DNA of 64,000 nt from Patiria pectinifera (GCA_029964075.1 CM057135.1:5999001-6063000); one strand, 5' to 3'; positions 1 to 11,680 are shown, counted from the stretch's first letter. Translations and numbers: made by a program. The notes: generated from the sequence alone by a model not told the origin.

Positions 1-1575
1 ACAGTTTGTTGGCTTTAAACCACGAAGACACCTTGATAAGTTCTGCATTGAGGATATGTGTTAGAGATTCAAAATTAGGATTAGAATAGATGATAGTGGT
101 GTCGTCTGCGAACAACAGAAAAGAAAGTAAAGAAGAAGAATTATTCAGATCATTAATAAACAGCAGAAAAGAAGGGGGCCAAGTATGGACCCTTGAGGTA
201 CTCCATGCGTAATGTCGCTTCGGCTGGAAGATGTTTTATGGACCACAGTAAATTGCTGTCTGCCTGTCAGGTAGCTCTCAAACCAGTCAAGAGTATGTCA
301 TCTAATTCCATAGTAGTTGAGTTTGGAAAGAAGAATGCCGTGATCGAGTGTGTCAAATGCCTTAGAAAGGTCGATGAAGATACCTGCGGTTGAAAGTTTG
401 TTGGATAAAGAACTAGAAATAATGTCAGTAAGATGAATCAGAGCCATGTCCGTGGAATGTTGTGGGCGGAAGCCGAATTGCTGATTGAAAAGAATGTTGG
501 AGTAAGACAGAAATTTCGCCAAACGATTTTAAACAATTCGCTCAAGAATTTTAGAGAAGGACGGTAGAACAGAAATTGGACGATAGTTATGAATGTCCTC
601 AGAATTTCCAGATTTGTACACAGGTGTAACTTTGGCAATCTTCAGGTTCGAAGGGACAGAAGCGGAGGATAGAGACAGATTGAATATGTGAGCAAGAGGT
701 TCAGCTATATACGCCATGACCGATTTAACAATAAAGGAACGAATGTCATCAAACCCGCAGCTGGTGTCACTCCTGAGTGATTTGCCGATTTCAACGATTT
801 CAGCGGAAGTGGTCGGGCTAAGAAAAAAAGAAGAATAGTTAGGTTTGTGAAGATAATCATTGAATTGTGAGTTAGTGGGTGGAATTGTGTTAGCAAGTGT
901 AGTGCCAATAGTAGTAAAGTAGGAATTAAATGAGTTGGCAATGTCAGCGGAATTGGAGAACACCTGTTGTCCATCTGAACATTTATCCGGAAGACCTATA
1001 TTTTTGCCATTACCAAGGATTTTATTTATCTCTCGCCAGGTACTTTTAATATCATATTCACACTGATCAAACTTGCTGGCGTAATATTTCGTCTTTGCGA
1101 GACAAATAATGGCTGTTAGGCGATTACGATAATTCTTGTAAAGACGTTCATTGGTTGTTGATGGATTCCTTAAGAATCGCCTGTACAACCTATTTTTGTG
1201 ATGCAGGAATTGATGCACCTGTCCTTTTGGTTATAAATGGAAAATGATAATTATATGAATCAAAAAAATGGTTCATGAAAATATCATAGGCCAAATCAGC
1301 CTGTTGGCACTGAAAAACCTCTGTCCAGTCCATGGACGCGATACCTGCAGTAAAAGAGCAAAGATTGCTATTATTGATATCTCTAGTGGTGTAGGTCCTG
1401 GATACAGAGTGGGAATCGAGAGAAAAGCAAGGAGTAATTTGAAACAAAGGTAAATGATCGGAGATGTCTGCGCTGAGTATACCTGCAATAATATCACTTT
1501 GATCGTTGTTTGTTAGTATCGTGTCAATGAGGGTGGAGCTATGAGGGGTTATACGAGTAGGATATAAATACATAT
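1..1575 (-). mobile_element. 5'-truncated LINE (non-LTR retrotransposon), EN-RT fragment
   Basis: Minus-strand relic of a jockey/CR1-type LINE. Reading leftward, the C-terminal part of an APE-type endonuclease (SDHLP motif near 1440-1475) is followed by the reverse transcriptase. Visible RT blocks are the NYRPISVLPSFSK block near 560-590, the GFRPQHST and FIDLSKAFDTLDH blocks (340-480), the GVPQGSILGP block (about 180-210) and the catalytic FADD at 101-112. Homology stops at about 1575 inside the endonuclease, so the copy is 5'-truncated, which is usual for target-primed insertion; its 3' end lies outside the window. It is dead: in-frame stops at 529-531 (TAA) and 298-300 (TGA), and frame changes near 1210 and 165. 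The exact clade is uncertain. Confidence 0.88.
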
Positions 1576-1976
1576 GATATAAATACATTTGTGTGAAAAA
1601 AACCCAAAAAACCACCTTGACTTTGTAAATATAATCGGCTCGAGGCTGTTTAAAACGCAAGTGTTATTTGGAAAGTCGAGAGACCACGGTCGAAGGTGAA
1701 GCGCTGTGAGGCTCAGGTTCCCCAGGCACGGCCATATTTTTTAATCCGAGTTTATTGGTTAAGCGAAACCCCGATTTGAATGGTTTAGAATACTTGAGGG
1801 GTTTAATGAGCGACTTCGCATTGCGGTGGTCGGGGCTAGCAAAGGGAAAACGAGTACACAAGAGAAGGGTTAAGACATGCGAACCAAGGGAGCAGGCAAC
1901 TCCCCCCGAAAGAAAATATTTAAAAAAAAAAAAAGATAAAGCAATAAATAAATATACAACAAAAAAGCAGTAACAA
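1576..1976. other. Spacer, no gene recognised
   Basis: Between the LINE 5' break and the first Helentron-like end. It holds a short A-rich tract at about 1919-1935. No coding or structural signal was recognised. Confidence 0.5.
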
Positions 1977-2770
1977 ACTAGAAATGTGTTTGTGGACAAA
2001 CACAAGCTGTTTCGGATATTTGAAATACTCTGTGCACGTGATGAACACTTGATGAAGTCACTTCGAATGTCATCTGCCAAGTGAAAAGTCAATCAGACAT
2101 ATAGTGCCAAAGTATGATTTGAAGAAAAACGTGTACAAAACCTATTGGGAAAATGCATCTTTAATGTGAAGTAACCTTACACCTGATGATGTCACGATCA
2201 CGAATTTCTTCTAGGACCATCTGTGGGTGGTAGTCTAAGTGTGTACCAAGTCTAACGTCGATCGGATTTACGAAAGTGCCAAAGTAGAATGTTTTAAAAC
2301 GTGTACAAACCCTGTGGGGAAAAATGCATCTTTAATGTGACGTAACCCAACACCTGATGACGTCACGATCACAAATTTCTTCTAGGACCATTTGTGGGTG
2401 ATGGTCTAAGTGTGTGCCAAGTCTAAAGTACATCAAATTTACGAAAGTGCCAAAGTGGAGTGTTTTAAAACGTGTACAAAACATATGGGGAAAAAGGCAT
2501 CTTTAATGGGACGTAACCCGACACCTGATGACGTCACGGTCACAAATTTCTTCTAGAACCATCTGTGGGTGGTGGTCTAAGTATGTATCAAGTCTTAGGT
2601 TAATCGGATTTACGAAGAGGCCAAAGTAGAGTGTTTTAAAACATGTACAAAACATATGGGGAAAAAATGCACCTATAATGTGATGTAATCCGACACCTGA
2701 TGATGTCACGGTCACGAATTTCTTCTAGGACCATCTATAAATATCTTAACGAAAACAAGAGCTGTTTCAA
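1977..2770 (+). mobile_element. Helentron/Helitron2-like non-autonomous element, copy 1
   Basis: Starts ACTAGAAATG followed by a perfect hairpin, GTGTTTG-TGGA-CAAACAC, and then AGCTGTTTCGG. It ends in ACAAGAGCTGTTTC at about 2756-2768, where the usual 3' hairpin is incomplete. The interior is a tandem array of 172-bp units. The same start and end signals recur at 2778, 44580-44864 and, inverted, at 6722-7747. A subterminal motif at the 5' end complementary to a 3' hairpin, with a satellite-like interior, is the layout of non-autonomous Helentrons (HINE/DINE-like). No Rep/helicase is present, so the class is inferred from structure only. Confidence 0.5.
2102..2735 (+). repeat. 172-bp tandem satellite units with CRE-like palindromes
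   Basis: Four head-to-tail units begin at about 2102, 2275, 2447 and 2620 (period 172-173 bp). Related units reappear at about 3237, 4124 and 4294. Each carries the block CACCTGATGACGTCACG, whose core TGACGTCA is the perfect CREB/ATF palindrome. Units differ by scattered substitutions, so the array is not recent. Confidence 0.85.
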
Positions 2771-2777
2771 AAGAAAA

Positions 2778-4446
2778 ACTAGAAATGTGTTTGTGGACAA
2801 ACACAAGCTGTTTCGGTTATGTGAAATACTCTGTGCACGTGATGAACAATCAGTGACGTCACTGTAAATGTCATATACAACAGCACATTATAATACGTAC
2901 ATGTCAAGTTACAACCAAATCGAACAGTATATATAGATACAGATGTTATAGATATAGGCCTATAAAGAATAAAATGCCCCTCTAAGGGACGTCACATGAC
3001 ATTTGATGATGACGTCACTTCAATTTTCATCTATAACACGTCCCTGTGAATGTGCATACCAAGTTTTAATCCAATAAGACTTGTACTTCCGAGGTTATGG
3101 CGATTCGAAGAAATGCTCATTTAATGTCATGTCACGTGACTCATGATGACGTCATCGTTAGGAACTCACTGGGGACCATCTTCGGCTGCTGGTCTTACTA
3201 GTGTCTGACAAGTGTAAAGTCAATCAGACATATAGAAGTGGAAAAGTGTATGGTTTGAAGAAAAACGTGTACAAAACCAATAGGGAAACAATGCATCTTT
3301 AATGTGACGTAACCTGACACCTCATGACGCCACAATGATAGCCTTGGTCAATGCTCTCGTCGTTATTCGTCCCGTACGCGGTCAATCGTTGGCATATATC
3401 CTCACGCGCTATGCACTTGCATGTAAAATTACAGCGCGAACAGCGACCTCACGCGGCCACTATTTTTATATGCAAATCAGTTGGGGACGATCGAGAGCCT
3501 TGGTTCAATCGTCCATGTGAGGTTTTGGGGGTGGTGCTCATTATGTTAAGAGCCTTAGCTGACCTTAAATATCGTTTTCTTATTGGTCGATCGTTGCGTG
3601 GAAACTTGCATAATAAAACGTGGCACCGTACATAATCCATACACGTACACGTTGTGTGTCTCTGCACACGGCACCAATGCACAAAATCTGTGGATCCTGT
3701 CACGTCCGCAGAAGGCGAATAGCTGCAAATAATTTGATGACGTCCGGATTTACCAAGGTGTGATTGAACACTCCACATATTAGCTCCGCCTACACTTATC
3801 TTTATTCGCATACGAGGTCGTGCGCTAGAAATCCAGCGCAAAATAAAGAAAAACATTTTTGCCGACGATTGAACCAAGGCTCGAGATCGTCCTCAACTGA
3901 TTCGCATAAAAAAATAGTGGCCGCATGAGGTCGCAGTTCGCGCTGTATTTTTTACATGCATGTGCATAGCGCGTGAGGATATATGCCGACGATTGACCGC
4001 GTACGGGACGAATAACGACGAGAGCATTGACCAAGGCTACCACAATGACGACTTTCTTTTAGGACCCTCTGTGGGTAGTAGTCTAAGTATGTTCGAAGTC
4101 TAATGTCGATCGGATTTCCGAAAGTGCCAAGTAGAGTTTATTAAAACGTGTACAATCCCTATGGGGAAAATGCATCTTTAATGTGACGTAACCTGACACC
4201 TGATGACGTCACGATGACGACTTTCTTCTAGGACCATCTATGGGTAGTGGTCTAAGTGTGTCACAAGTATAAAGTCGATCGAATTTACGAAAGTGCCAAA
4301 GTGGAGTGTTTTAAAGCGTGTACAAAACCTATGGGAAAAATGTGCATCTTTAATGTGAAGTAACGTGACATCTGATGACGTCACGATCACGAATTTATCC
4401 AAGGACCATCTGTGAGTGGTGGTCTAAGTGTGTACTAAGTGTAACA
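2778..4446 (+). mobile_element. Helentron-like element, copy 2 (3' end lost)
   Basis: Begins eight bases after copy 1 with the same ACTAGAAATG start and the same GTGTTTG/CAAACAC hairpin. The interior has diverged repeat units containing TGACGTCA and CACGTGAC blocks. A 701-bp long-TIR element is inserted at 3339-4039. The sequence runs into the Ngaro fossil at about 4447 with no 3' hairpin, so this copy is either cut by that boundary or continues beyond it. Confidence 0.45.
3330..4048. mobile_element. Long-TIR non-autonomous DNA transposon (MULE-like) with 9-bp TSD
   Basis: Element 3339-4039 (701 bp). Its ends are near-perfect inverted repeats of about 177 bp (3339-3515 and 3862-4039), beginning TAGCCTTGGTCAATGC. 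Direct duplication CCACAATGA flanks it at 3330-3338 and 4040-4048. The neighbouring unbroken satellite unit shows the empty site. Very long TIRs plus a 9-bp duplication are typical of Mutator-like elements; a foldback element is the alternative. The interior of about 345 bp has no convincing coding sequence. Confidence 0.82.
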
Positions 4447-5550
4447 ATTGTGGCGTGTTTTGACGGTTTGTGGACTCCTTCTCAGAGCCCATTCCTTGGA
4501 GACAAGAGCGGCATTTGAATTTGCATCTCAGTTCAGACGCATCGGGCTACATATGGGGAGGCGTGTTAATACAACACACAGGCAACGTCGCCTTTGGGGA
4601 TTATTGGTCACCTGAGATACAGGGCATAGTGGACATATGCTACAGGGAGGCCCTTGCTTTGTACTTTGTTTTACTATCAGTCATGGATCGTCTGTGGGAT
4701 CGGACAGTCAAGGTTCAAGTTGATTCCCAAGGTTTATATCAGGCGTGGACCGGTTTGAAGGCAAGGTCTTTGGCTCCGGCACAAGTCATAAAGCTCATAT
4801 ATGCTTTGACCCTGGAGGCGAACTTCGCGTTGCAGCTCCGATGGGTATCTTCAATTGACAACATAGCCGACGCTCCGTCAAGAGAGATTTCTTTTGCCGA
4901 TGCCAGGTTGCCAGCGTCCCTCTGGCTTTTTCTCCAGACGGAGCTCGCGGGGCATACGGGTTTTACATTCGATATGGTGGCCTTACCCTCCAATGTGCCC
5001 AAGGGTTATGATGGAAAGTCACTCAAGTTCTTTTCTAGATACCCAGTCTCAGGTTCGGCAGGCGTTAATGTATTCGCGCAAGAGTGTCCCCGCGGAGAGC
5101 AGTTATATGCTTTTCCTCCCTTTGTTTTGATTCCGTCTCTCATCAGGCTTTTCTGTGAATGGGGAAACGTTACAGTGTGTATGGTGGTGCCGAAACATTC
5201 TCATCCGAGGTCTTGGTGGCCTAAGTCGAGGTCCTTTGCAATGCAGTCAGTGCGTTTGGCTGAGCGGGGGCAGGTCGGTGTTCTTGAATATCCTTCAAAG
5301 AACGGATACTTGAGAGCCACCAGTGGCCTTCCCTTTGAGTTGTGGGCGTTCAGGTGTTTCTTCCCCGGCGATAACAGCATGATTAGAGAAGTGAACCCCC
5401 TAAAGCAGCAATCAGTTCTTCTCGTTGCGGACTCAATGTTCAGGGGACTTCGTGGTTTTGGGTGGCCTTCATCTTTGGAGGTCAATATAAAGGTAGAAGG
5501 AGGTGCAAAGATGGCGGTTTTGTGCCGGTGTCACATGAAAATCCGACTCC

Positions 5551-5665
5551 TATGAAAATCGGACCCCTTTTCCCTTTTATTGGTTAATCCCTCTCACGTG
5601 ATCGGTCACTTTCCTAATTATCATACTTACGCATGCGCAGTATTACCAATGAGTCCGATTTTCAT
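5551..5665. mobile_element. Small MITE inside the Ngaro fossil
   Basis: About 115 bp bounded by inverted ends TATGAAAATCGGAC (5551-5564) and its complement near 5652-5665. A partial extra copy of the end lies just upstream (5535-5548). It interrupts the SGNH-hydrolase part of the host fossil. The target duplication is not clear. Confidence 0.6.
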
Positions 5666-6721
5666 AGAAACGTAAATTCACGCTACACCGGACCTTAGCC
5701 TCGTGTTGTCGAGACCAGGTTCCAAGTGTGGCAGTTTTGCACGGGGGTATTAATGACTTTAGCAGACTGAACGCGTGCGCACCCGGTGTGTCCGAGCTAC
5801 TGAGGGTATTCGAGATAGCTTCCAGGAGGTTAAGGACCCAATACCTATCGGTATGCCCAACACGTTTGGATTCTGTCAACCGATCGGTAGCGGTTGTTAA
5901 TGTCGCGTTGAGGAGGCAATGCGAAGCGGCGGGTTGGCATTTTCTGTCGAACGACTATGTCACACAACAGGACTTGGCAGATGATGTTCACCTGACGGTC
6001 TGGGACAAGCTAAAACTGCACCAAAAGCTAAAAATGCTGCCGAGGGCAGTTTTAGGCCGTCGTTTGGGCGTTGAGATACCTATCAAAGGTTAGCAGCTAG
6101 AGGAGGAGATTAGATCGCACTGCAGGTTGAGTTTGGTAACCGGTTTCCCTTTGCTTTCTGTTAAAGCTTATCCATATGACAGCGAGGCTGCGGGGATTGG
6201 ATGAACGTCTGGATGGATTACCTTATAGCAAGCAGAAAATCATGGCTCCGGTTACTGCACTGAAGGGGCAGATTTGGATACAGCAACACCGAATGACGTG
6301 GTGGCGTTTTTGATTGAAAGAGAGGCCAGGGGCAAAACCCAAGTCCATCGACTCGGCTGTACGATTTTTGGAAAGCACGGGATTTTCGATTGTGGATGCC
6401 GGCGGTGTCTTGCGGCGGGAACTGTAGACTCCTACGTGGGGTAGCTCAGAGCATATTTCAATTCAGTAGGTAGAACTCAACCTTGGCGACAAGACGGATC
6501 CTGGGGGAATCCTTGCTTCTCTTTTCGAGTCCGTAGGTATGTCAAGGCTATCCGACTAGAGCAGGCACAGGCGCATGTCACACCACATCAAGCTATATTT
6601 CCATATTCTCCGACAAAATAAGGTGGTTAGCCGGCGAGATCAGGGGGCGCCTAAAAATTTGGACAGCAGCAGAAACCGCTTTATTCAGCGTTACATTTTC
6701 TACCGGGATCTGGCCTTTTTT

Positions 6722-7747
6722 GGCTGTTTCGACACTTTTGCCGAAACAGCCTTTGTTTTCGTTAAGATTTTTTTCCCCCCCCCCCCCCCCCTTTTTCAGT
6801 CATTTTGACCATAGCATTTGTGCACGTTTTTTTTGTGTCCCCGGCACTTTAGGCACTAAAATCAATCCGATTGGCTTTATACTTGGCACACACTTGGACC
6901 AGCACCTGAAGTTGTGTGCCGAACATTGACGTCATCGTGACGTCATCATGAGTCACGTGACGTGACATTATATGCGATTTTTCTGTTGTGACCATTTTCT
7001 AGCAGAATTCGGCTAGATCTGACAGATTGGGCTATATCTCCAGAACTACATGTCCGATTGGGTTTAAAGTTGGTATGTACCGAGACCGGAATGTCTTAAA
7101 GATGCAAATCAACTTGACGTCATGATGACTTCATCACGTGACATATGACGCCATATAAAAGAAACATATTTTGAAGGCCTATATCTCCTGAACTACAGGT
7201 CCGATTGGGTTGAAAGTTGCTATGTACCTAGACCGGGATGTGTTATAGATAAAAATTGTGACGTCATGATTATGTCATCATGGGTCACGTGACGTCACGT
7301 TAAAGATTAATATATCTTTGAAAATCAATATAAATTCAACCGTGAGAGACTTGAACTTCATGTTTGCAGGAATCTATAGAATAATCCAGGGTCTTTTATA
7401 TATTATGTGCAAAATCACGTGACCCTTCCTTCCGGTTAAATTTAAAATTAATGAAAGATGTGAACTTGCTTTCAACGATGTATGGTATGGCTAAGTTGTT
7501 ATTTACAAACAAAAATATAGTTATAGATGAAAATTGATGTGACGTCATCATGACGTCATAACGTCACATGTGACGCCATAATTCAAAGCCCTATGGGAAT
7601 GAAATCACATTATATGCCACCAGTTATTATCAACAGAACTACACATTCTTCCTGGATGGAACTTGTACTTCAAACTTTAAAGGTCACATGTCACAAAAAA
7701 AAAATACCTAAACACCCCTTTGTTTGTCCACAAACATAAATTAGTTC
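6722..7747 (-). mobile_element. Helentron-like element, copy 3, inserted in the Ngaro recombinase region
   Basis: Inverted copy of the 1977/2778/44580 family. Its 3' hairpin (GGCTGTTTCG, loop, CGAAACAGCC) is at 6722-6751, and its 5' hairpin with GTTTGTGGACAAAC and AACTAATT (reverse complement) is at about 7725-7747. The interior has three or four diverged units, each with GACGTCAT, CACGTGAC and an ACTACAxGTCCGATTGGG block. A pure C run is at 6775-6791. Recombinase-like sequence of the Ngaro fossil abuts both sides, so this is a later insertion. Confidence 0.6.
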
Positions 7748-8545
7748 TTTGTTTGTAATGGGCTGGCGACCGAGCGGCCGACCTCGGCCGTTGTAAAACT
7801 TGCAAAGTTACCAAAGTTGATGGGAAGGACCTTCTTTTCAACCACACGAGTGGCAAGATCATCTGGCAGAACAGTTCATCGCTCATAATAATTCAAAAAT
7901 TAGATGAGGTGGAGGACCCTGCAAGGGCAGTCGAAGAAATGGTCGATTTGGCGATGGGATCGGGTGTCGATCTGTCAGACGGGTATCTTCTTCGGCCCAC
8001 CTCCCCGGACCGGACGTCGTTGGCAAGCCTTTCGCTGGAAGCGACGCAGAAGACCTTCAAGCACTACACCAAGGTTGAGAAGGTCTCAAGGAGGCATGGA
8101 ACAGTGCAAATGCTCCGGGTGGCGGTGGCAGGGAAAGACACAGACATTCCTGCTGCTGATCTGACGGGTAGTTTTTTACCGGGTCTTGAATTCAAAATTC
8201 AGGGCCGAGAGGGCACTCCGGGGTTTGGAGCCATAATACAGTGATATACGATAGCTGCAAAAAGGATTTTCTAGCAAAGCATTTGTCTTGATCTGACGTC
8301 TGTTTCAATCGGCTTGTAAATACAGGTGTACAAAGTTAGCAGTGTAAAGATTTAATGGCAAACGAATAATAGTATTACTGGCGTTTTGGGGAAGGACAGG
8401 GGATATGAATAAAACGTTTTGCTCCACGCATTTGGATGTATCAAACCTTTACTTTATTTTGGTAAGGGATGGGTGAGATATGAGGTAGTTATGGGGTGAT
8501 TTTCAAGAGGGGTTTCTGGTGGTAAGTACTGGGAGCTCGAAGAGA

Positions 8546-8915
8546 AAATCGCTTACACCCATACCTAAGACATCAATGTAGAATCTTGAGCGCTATGCGA
8601 TGGTAGCGAGGCAAATAGTTTAATATTTGCATCGCTGCTAACGAAGAGGGCGAATGATTTTATATCAGTCGCGATTCTGGCCGGTCCAAGGATGAGCAGG
8701 ACGTGGAGTCGGGAGACGTTAGTTTCGTGGACAAATTGTGAGTATGACTATTCTAGACAGGCCTACGAGGTAAATTTTCCCCACCCACCCTTCCCACCCT
8801 TTGGAGTTTGTTGTGATAGGGCTCGGGACTCTACTTTCAAATCGCTTACACCCATACCTAAGACATCAATGTAGAATCTTGAGCGCTATGCGATGGTAGC
8901 GATGCAAATAGTTTA
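8546..8915 (+). repeat. Split direct repeats at the Ngaro 3' end (B1-A2-B2 pattern)
   Basis: A 77-bp sequence starting AAATCGCTTACACCC occurs at 8546-8622 and again at 8839-8915 with a single difference, separated by about 216 bp. Ngaro elements are known to end in split direct repeats (A1 at the 5' end; B1-A2-B2 at the 3' end). Spacing and position downstream of the recombinase region fit B1 and B2. The A1 partner is not seen. Confidence 0.65.
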
Positions 8916-9451
8916 CTATTGGGATAGTAAATATATGCATATTGGTGCAGGCAGCCCTTATAGCTTTCCAATGTTCAAGCTTTCAGCGGTGACATACTTT
9001 ACAGATTGTACATTCACGATGGTTTTTTTTCCGTTAACTTTATAATAATGTCTTTGGGACTCGTCATGTAAGAGTTGGAAAACAAAGATTTGGGACCTCA
9101 AATCTTCCTGGTTACAGGGCGGAACAAAAACAGTGCTCTTATTATTGGGGTTCGAATGTAGGTATCCTCTATGACCTCTAGGTATATTTAGTCTGTGCTA
9201 CCTTGGTAACTAAATGTACATTGCATATATTTTTGTGATCAGTCGTTAAAAAAATTATATGCGCCTGTGCATTGATTCGCCAAGTCTGATAAATAAGTCC
9301 TATTCCTTCGCTATATAACGGCCCGCACCCTGTGTATATCGTTTCACTTTGCGCATGCGCAGTAAGGACGAATGCCTTCGACTGGCGGCGCTATACACAT
9401 AGCTACTTTGCGTAAACAAACAAAATTGCAGGCGATTGTAGTAGAGGGTTT
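8916..9451. other. Spacer, no gene recognised
   Basis: Low-complexity patches only. A GCGCATGCGCA palindrome lies at about 9351-9361, just upstream of the Crypton relic, and could be part of that element's leader. Confidence 0.4.
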
Positions 9452-10471
9452 ATGCTCCTTACCGATGAAGAAATAACAGATCTTGTAACTAACCCAGACG
9501 CTCCCAGTACGAAAAGACAGATTCAGTATGCTGTCCGACGATTGGAAGACTTTGCACAACTCGTAGGAGGAACGTCCATTGAAGCACTCAGTGATGCAGA
9601 ACTGGACAACTTTTTGTCGCGATTTTATGCCGCACTTCGGAAGAACAGCGGTGAGTTGTACACCAAGAAAACTATGCACGCAATCCGGTACGGACTGCAT
9701 CGCCATTTCAAGTCGGTAAGAGGCATTGATATCACTGATGGTACACTGTTTATGGAAAGCTCCAGAGTGTACAAAGCGATGCTAGTGAAGCTCCAAAAAA
9801 AATCTTCCTGTCAGCAAGGAAGATATGTCCCAGATTATTTCATCATTGGACATCACAACACCGCAGGGGTCTACAGTACAAAGTGATTGTGGACATTATG
9901 GTGTACTATGGCAACAGGGGCAGAGAAAATCTTCGAGAAATAAAGATAGCTGACTTCATTCTTCACAACTATGGAGACCACAGGTATATTATCCATCGTG
10001 ACATGCTCACCAAGACACGACGAGAAACTGAAGATGAAGCATACAGTGGTCAAATGCATGAAATTCCGGGATCGCAGAAGAGTCCAGTTTCCACATTTCT
10101 TCACTTCAAGGATGTCTTGAACCCTGAACTTGACTGTATGTGGCAATGGCCGAAACCCGATGCTCCACCAGAGGGGCCATGGTTTAACAATGCACCACTG
10201 GATTCAATACACTTGCCAACAAGGTGAAAACCATCACAGAAAGAGCAGGCTGCAGTGGGAAATACACCAATCATACACCAATGGATTTGCCAGTCGTGAC
10301 ACCATGGATGTAACAGGACATAAATCTGAATCTTCACTCAAGCACTATGCTCGTACTAACAGTGAGAAAAAAAGACAAATGAGTGCTTGCCTGGCATCCA
10401 GAATGCAAGAAAATCAAGAAACTGATCATGCAACAGATAATAAGTCTCGTGACTTGATTTCAAGAATATGA
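9452..10471 (+). pseudogene. Crypton-type tyrosine recombinase (DUF3504/KIAA1958-like), decayed
   Basis: Intronless relic of a Crypton DNA transposon. The N-terminal SAM-like DNA-binding part reads MLLTDEEITDLV to about 9790. The catalytic part resumes in another frame with YKVIVDIMVYYGNRG (9880-9930). The C-terminal end has TGHKSESSLKHYAR (10315-10356), with the tyrosine of HYAR as the expected nucleophile. Frame changes lie in the A8 run near 9795, the G4 run near 9867 and near 10205, and part of the RxxH region near 10260-10290 is missing. AATAAA follows at about 10507. The domain family also gave rise to vertebrate KIAA1958, ZMYM2 and QRICH1, but here the frames argue for a dead transposon or an assembly-damaged copy. 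Confidence 0.8.
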
Positions 10472-10584
10472 ACAGTAAACTTCAAGAACATGAAAGTTTT
10501 GACCTTAATAAAATTGTATATGTGTTTATTAAATATTCTTTATTCATACTTCCGCAAAAAGAATTATTGCAGAATTACATAAAT

Positions 10585-11235
10585 TGGGCCTGAAAGCCCT
10601 GACCTTTCTGAGAAATTAATGTTTAAACTTAAACCATAAAGTTCTTACATATTATTCAAGAAATATTGTAGAATTACATTAATTGTGCCTGAAAGCCCTG
10701 ACTTTTTGGTTCTTAATTTACAAAGTTCTGTCATTGGAAAGAGTTCCATACACGGACAACGCTTATTCTTCCATATAGTGACCTATCAACCATGAAAAGC
10801 AATGACATTTACTAAAAAGTCAAATTTAGCAGTGAGAAAATTGAAGCATTTACTTAGATATCACTTTGAATTTTTTAGAACAGTCTCATAGGATTTGTGC
10901 ACAGGGTGTCAAGTGTTGTCCGTGTATGGAACTCTTTCCCTTACATTTAACTCTCTTAAAGAATTACATTAATTTGGCCTGGCCCTGAAGGACCTGAAAA
11001 TTCTGAGAAATTTATTAATTTGAATTATAATAAAAAGCTCCGACTTCCGCCCAATAACTTAAAAATAATTTAACTGAACCCAAAATTTTAGAATTTAATG
11101 CAATAATTATTAATAATAAGAATGTTTAACATGAATTAATTAGTTGTGAAATATGTTAAATCAATAGTAAAAAGACTTCAGTTTGACCTGAAATTCCTGA
11201 GAAAGTGTTTAACTCGGCCTGAAAGCCCTAAACAT
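10585..11235. repeat. Degenerate repeats with GCCTGAAAGCCCTGA motif
   Basis: The block AATTxxGCCTGAAAGCCCTGA recurs at about 10585, 10686, 10970 and 11215 in AT-rich sequence downstream of the Crypton. No coding potential is seen, and the function is unknown. Confidence 0.55.
10736..10939. mobile_element. 204-bp MITE with 25-bp perfect TIRs
   Basis: Ends GGAAAGAGTTCCATACACGG (10736 onward) and its exact complement (to 10939). The 25-bp arms match perfectly and the interior is about 154 bp. It sits between two units of the GCCTGAAAGCCC repeat. Perfect arms suggest a recent insertion. The target duplication is not evident. Confidence 0.78.
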
Positions 11236-11555
11236 TCTAAACAATTATTAACTTAAATTATAAGAGGCTGTGATTTTCCCTAATAACTTTAAAATTATTT
11301 AGTGGGACCAAAACTTTCAGAATTAAAGGCAATATTCATAAGAAATTTTACATGAAACATGTTAATAAATAGTAAAATGACTTCAGTTGGATCTGAAATT
11401 CCTGAGAATGTTTTTAACTTATTTTTTATCTTGAAAGTTGTAAAGTTAGTTTAACATCTTTAAAATCAAAATAAATTGTAGTTTATAATTTACGAATCAA
11501 ATGACGATAATTTATTCAGGTGTTGTATAAAACAAATAACGAATGTTTTACGTTC

Positions 11556-11680
11556 GTGCGATGGAAAGAATAATTTCATTCGGTGACAGATTGAATGTTC
11601 TATTCCACTCGGCTTCGCCTCGTGGAATAGAACATTCAATCTGTCACCTCATGAAATTATTCTTACCATCGCACTCACAG
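11556..11680. repeat. Foldback hairpin, near-perfect palindrome, copy 1
   Basis: About 125 bp reading GTGCGATGG ... CCATCGCAC, with arms of about 55 bp around a GGCTTCGCC loop. It would form one long stem in DNA or RNA. A related copy lies at 12503-12625. Confidence 0.85.

Larger units (their letters stand above)
4447..8915 (+). mobile_element. Ngaro (DIRS-order) tyrosine-recombinase retroelement, broken fossil
   Basis: Parts present in order: RNase H (about 4480-4900; SDASG, a central E and VDS/DAPSR acidic positions), the linked region found after RNase H in DIRS-order elements, an SGNH-hydrolase domain typical of Ngaro (VADSMFRG start, HGGINDF, DDVHLT; about 5410-6060), and a tyrosine-recombinase region seen in two parts (about 6270-6720 and 7765-8245). 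The 3' end shows paired direct repeats at 8546-8622 and 8839-8915. No reverse transcriptase is seen in the window. A small MITE and a Helentron-like element are inserted in it. It is clearly broken, with several breaks besides the insertions, and looks moderately old. Confidence 0.82.

Noticed and set aside
3335-4043. Paired frames beginning MIALVNALVVIRPVRG and MVALVNALVVIRPVRG on opposite strands
   Set aside because: The two are the same TIR read from each end of the long-TIR element; not a gene.
9344-9706. Minus-strand frame over the Crypton start
   Set aside because: Shadow of the plus-strand recombinase, which has the homology.
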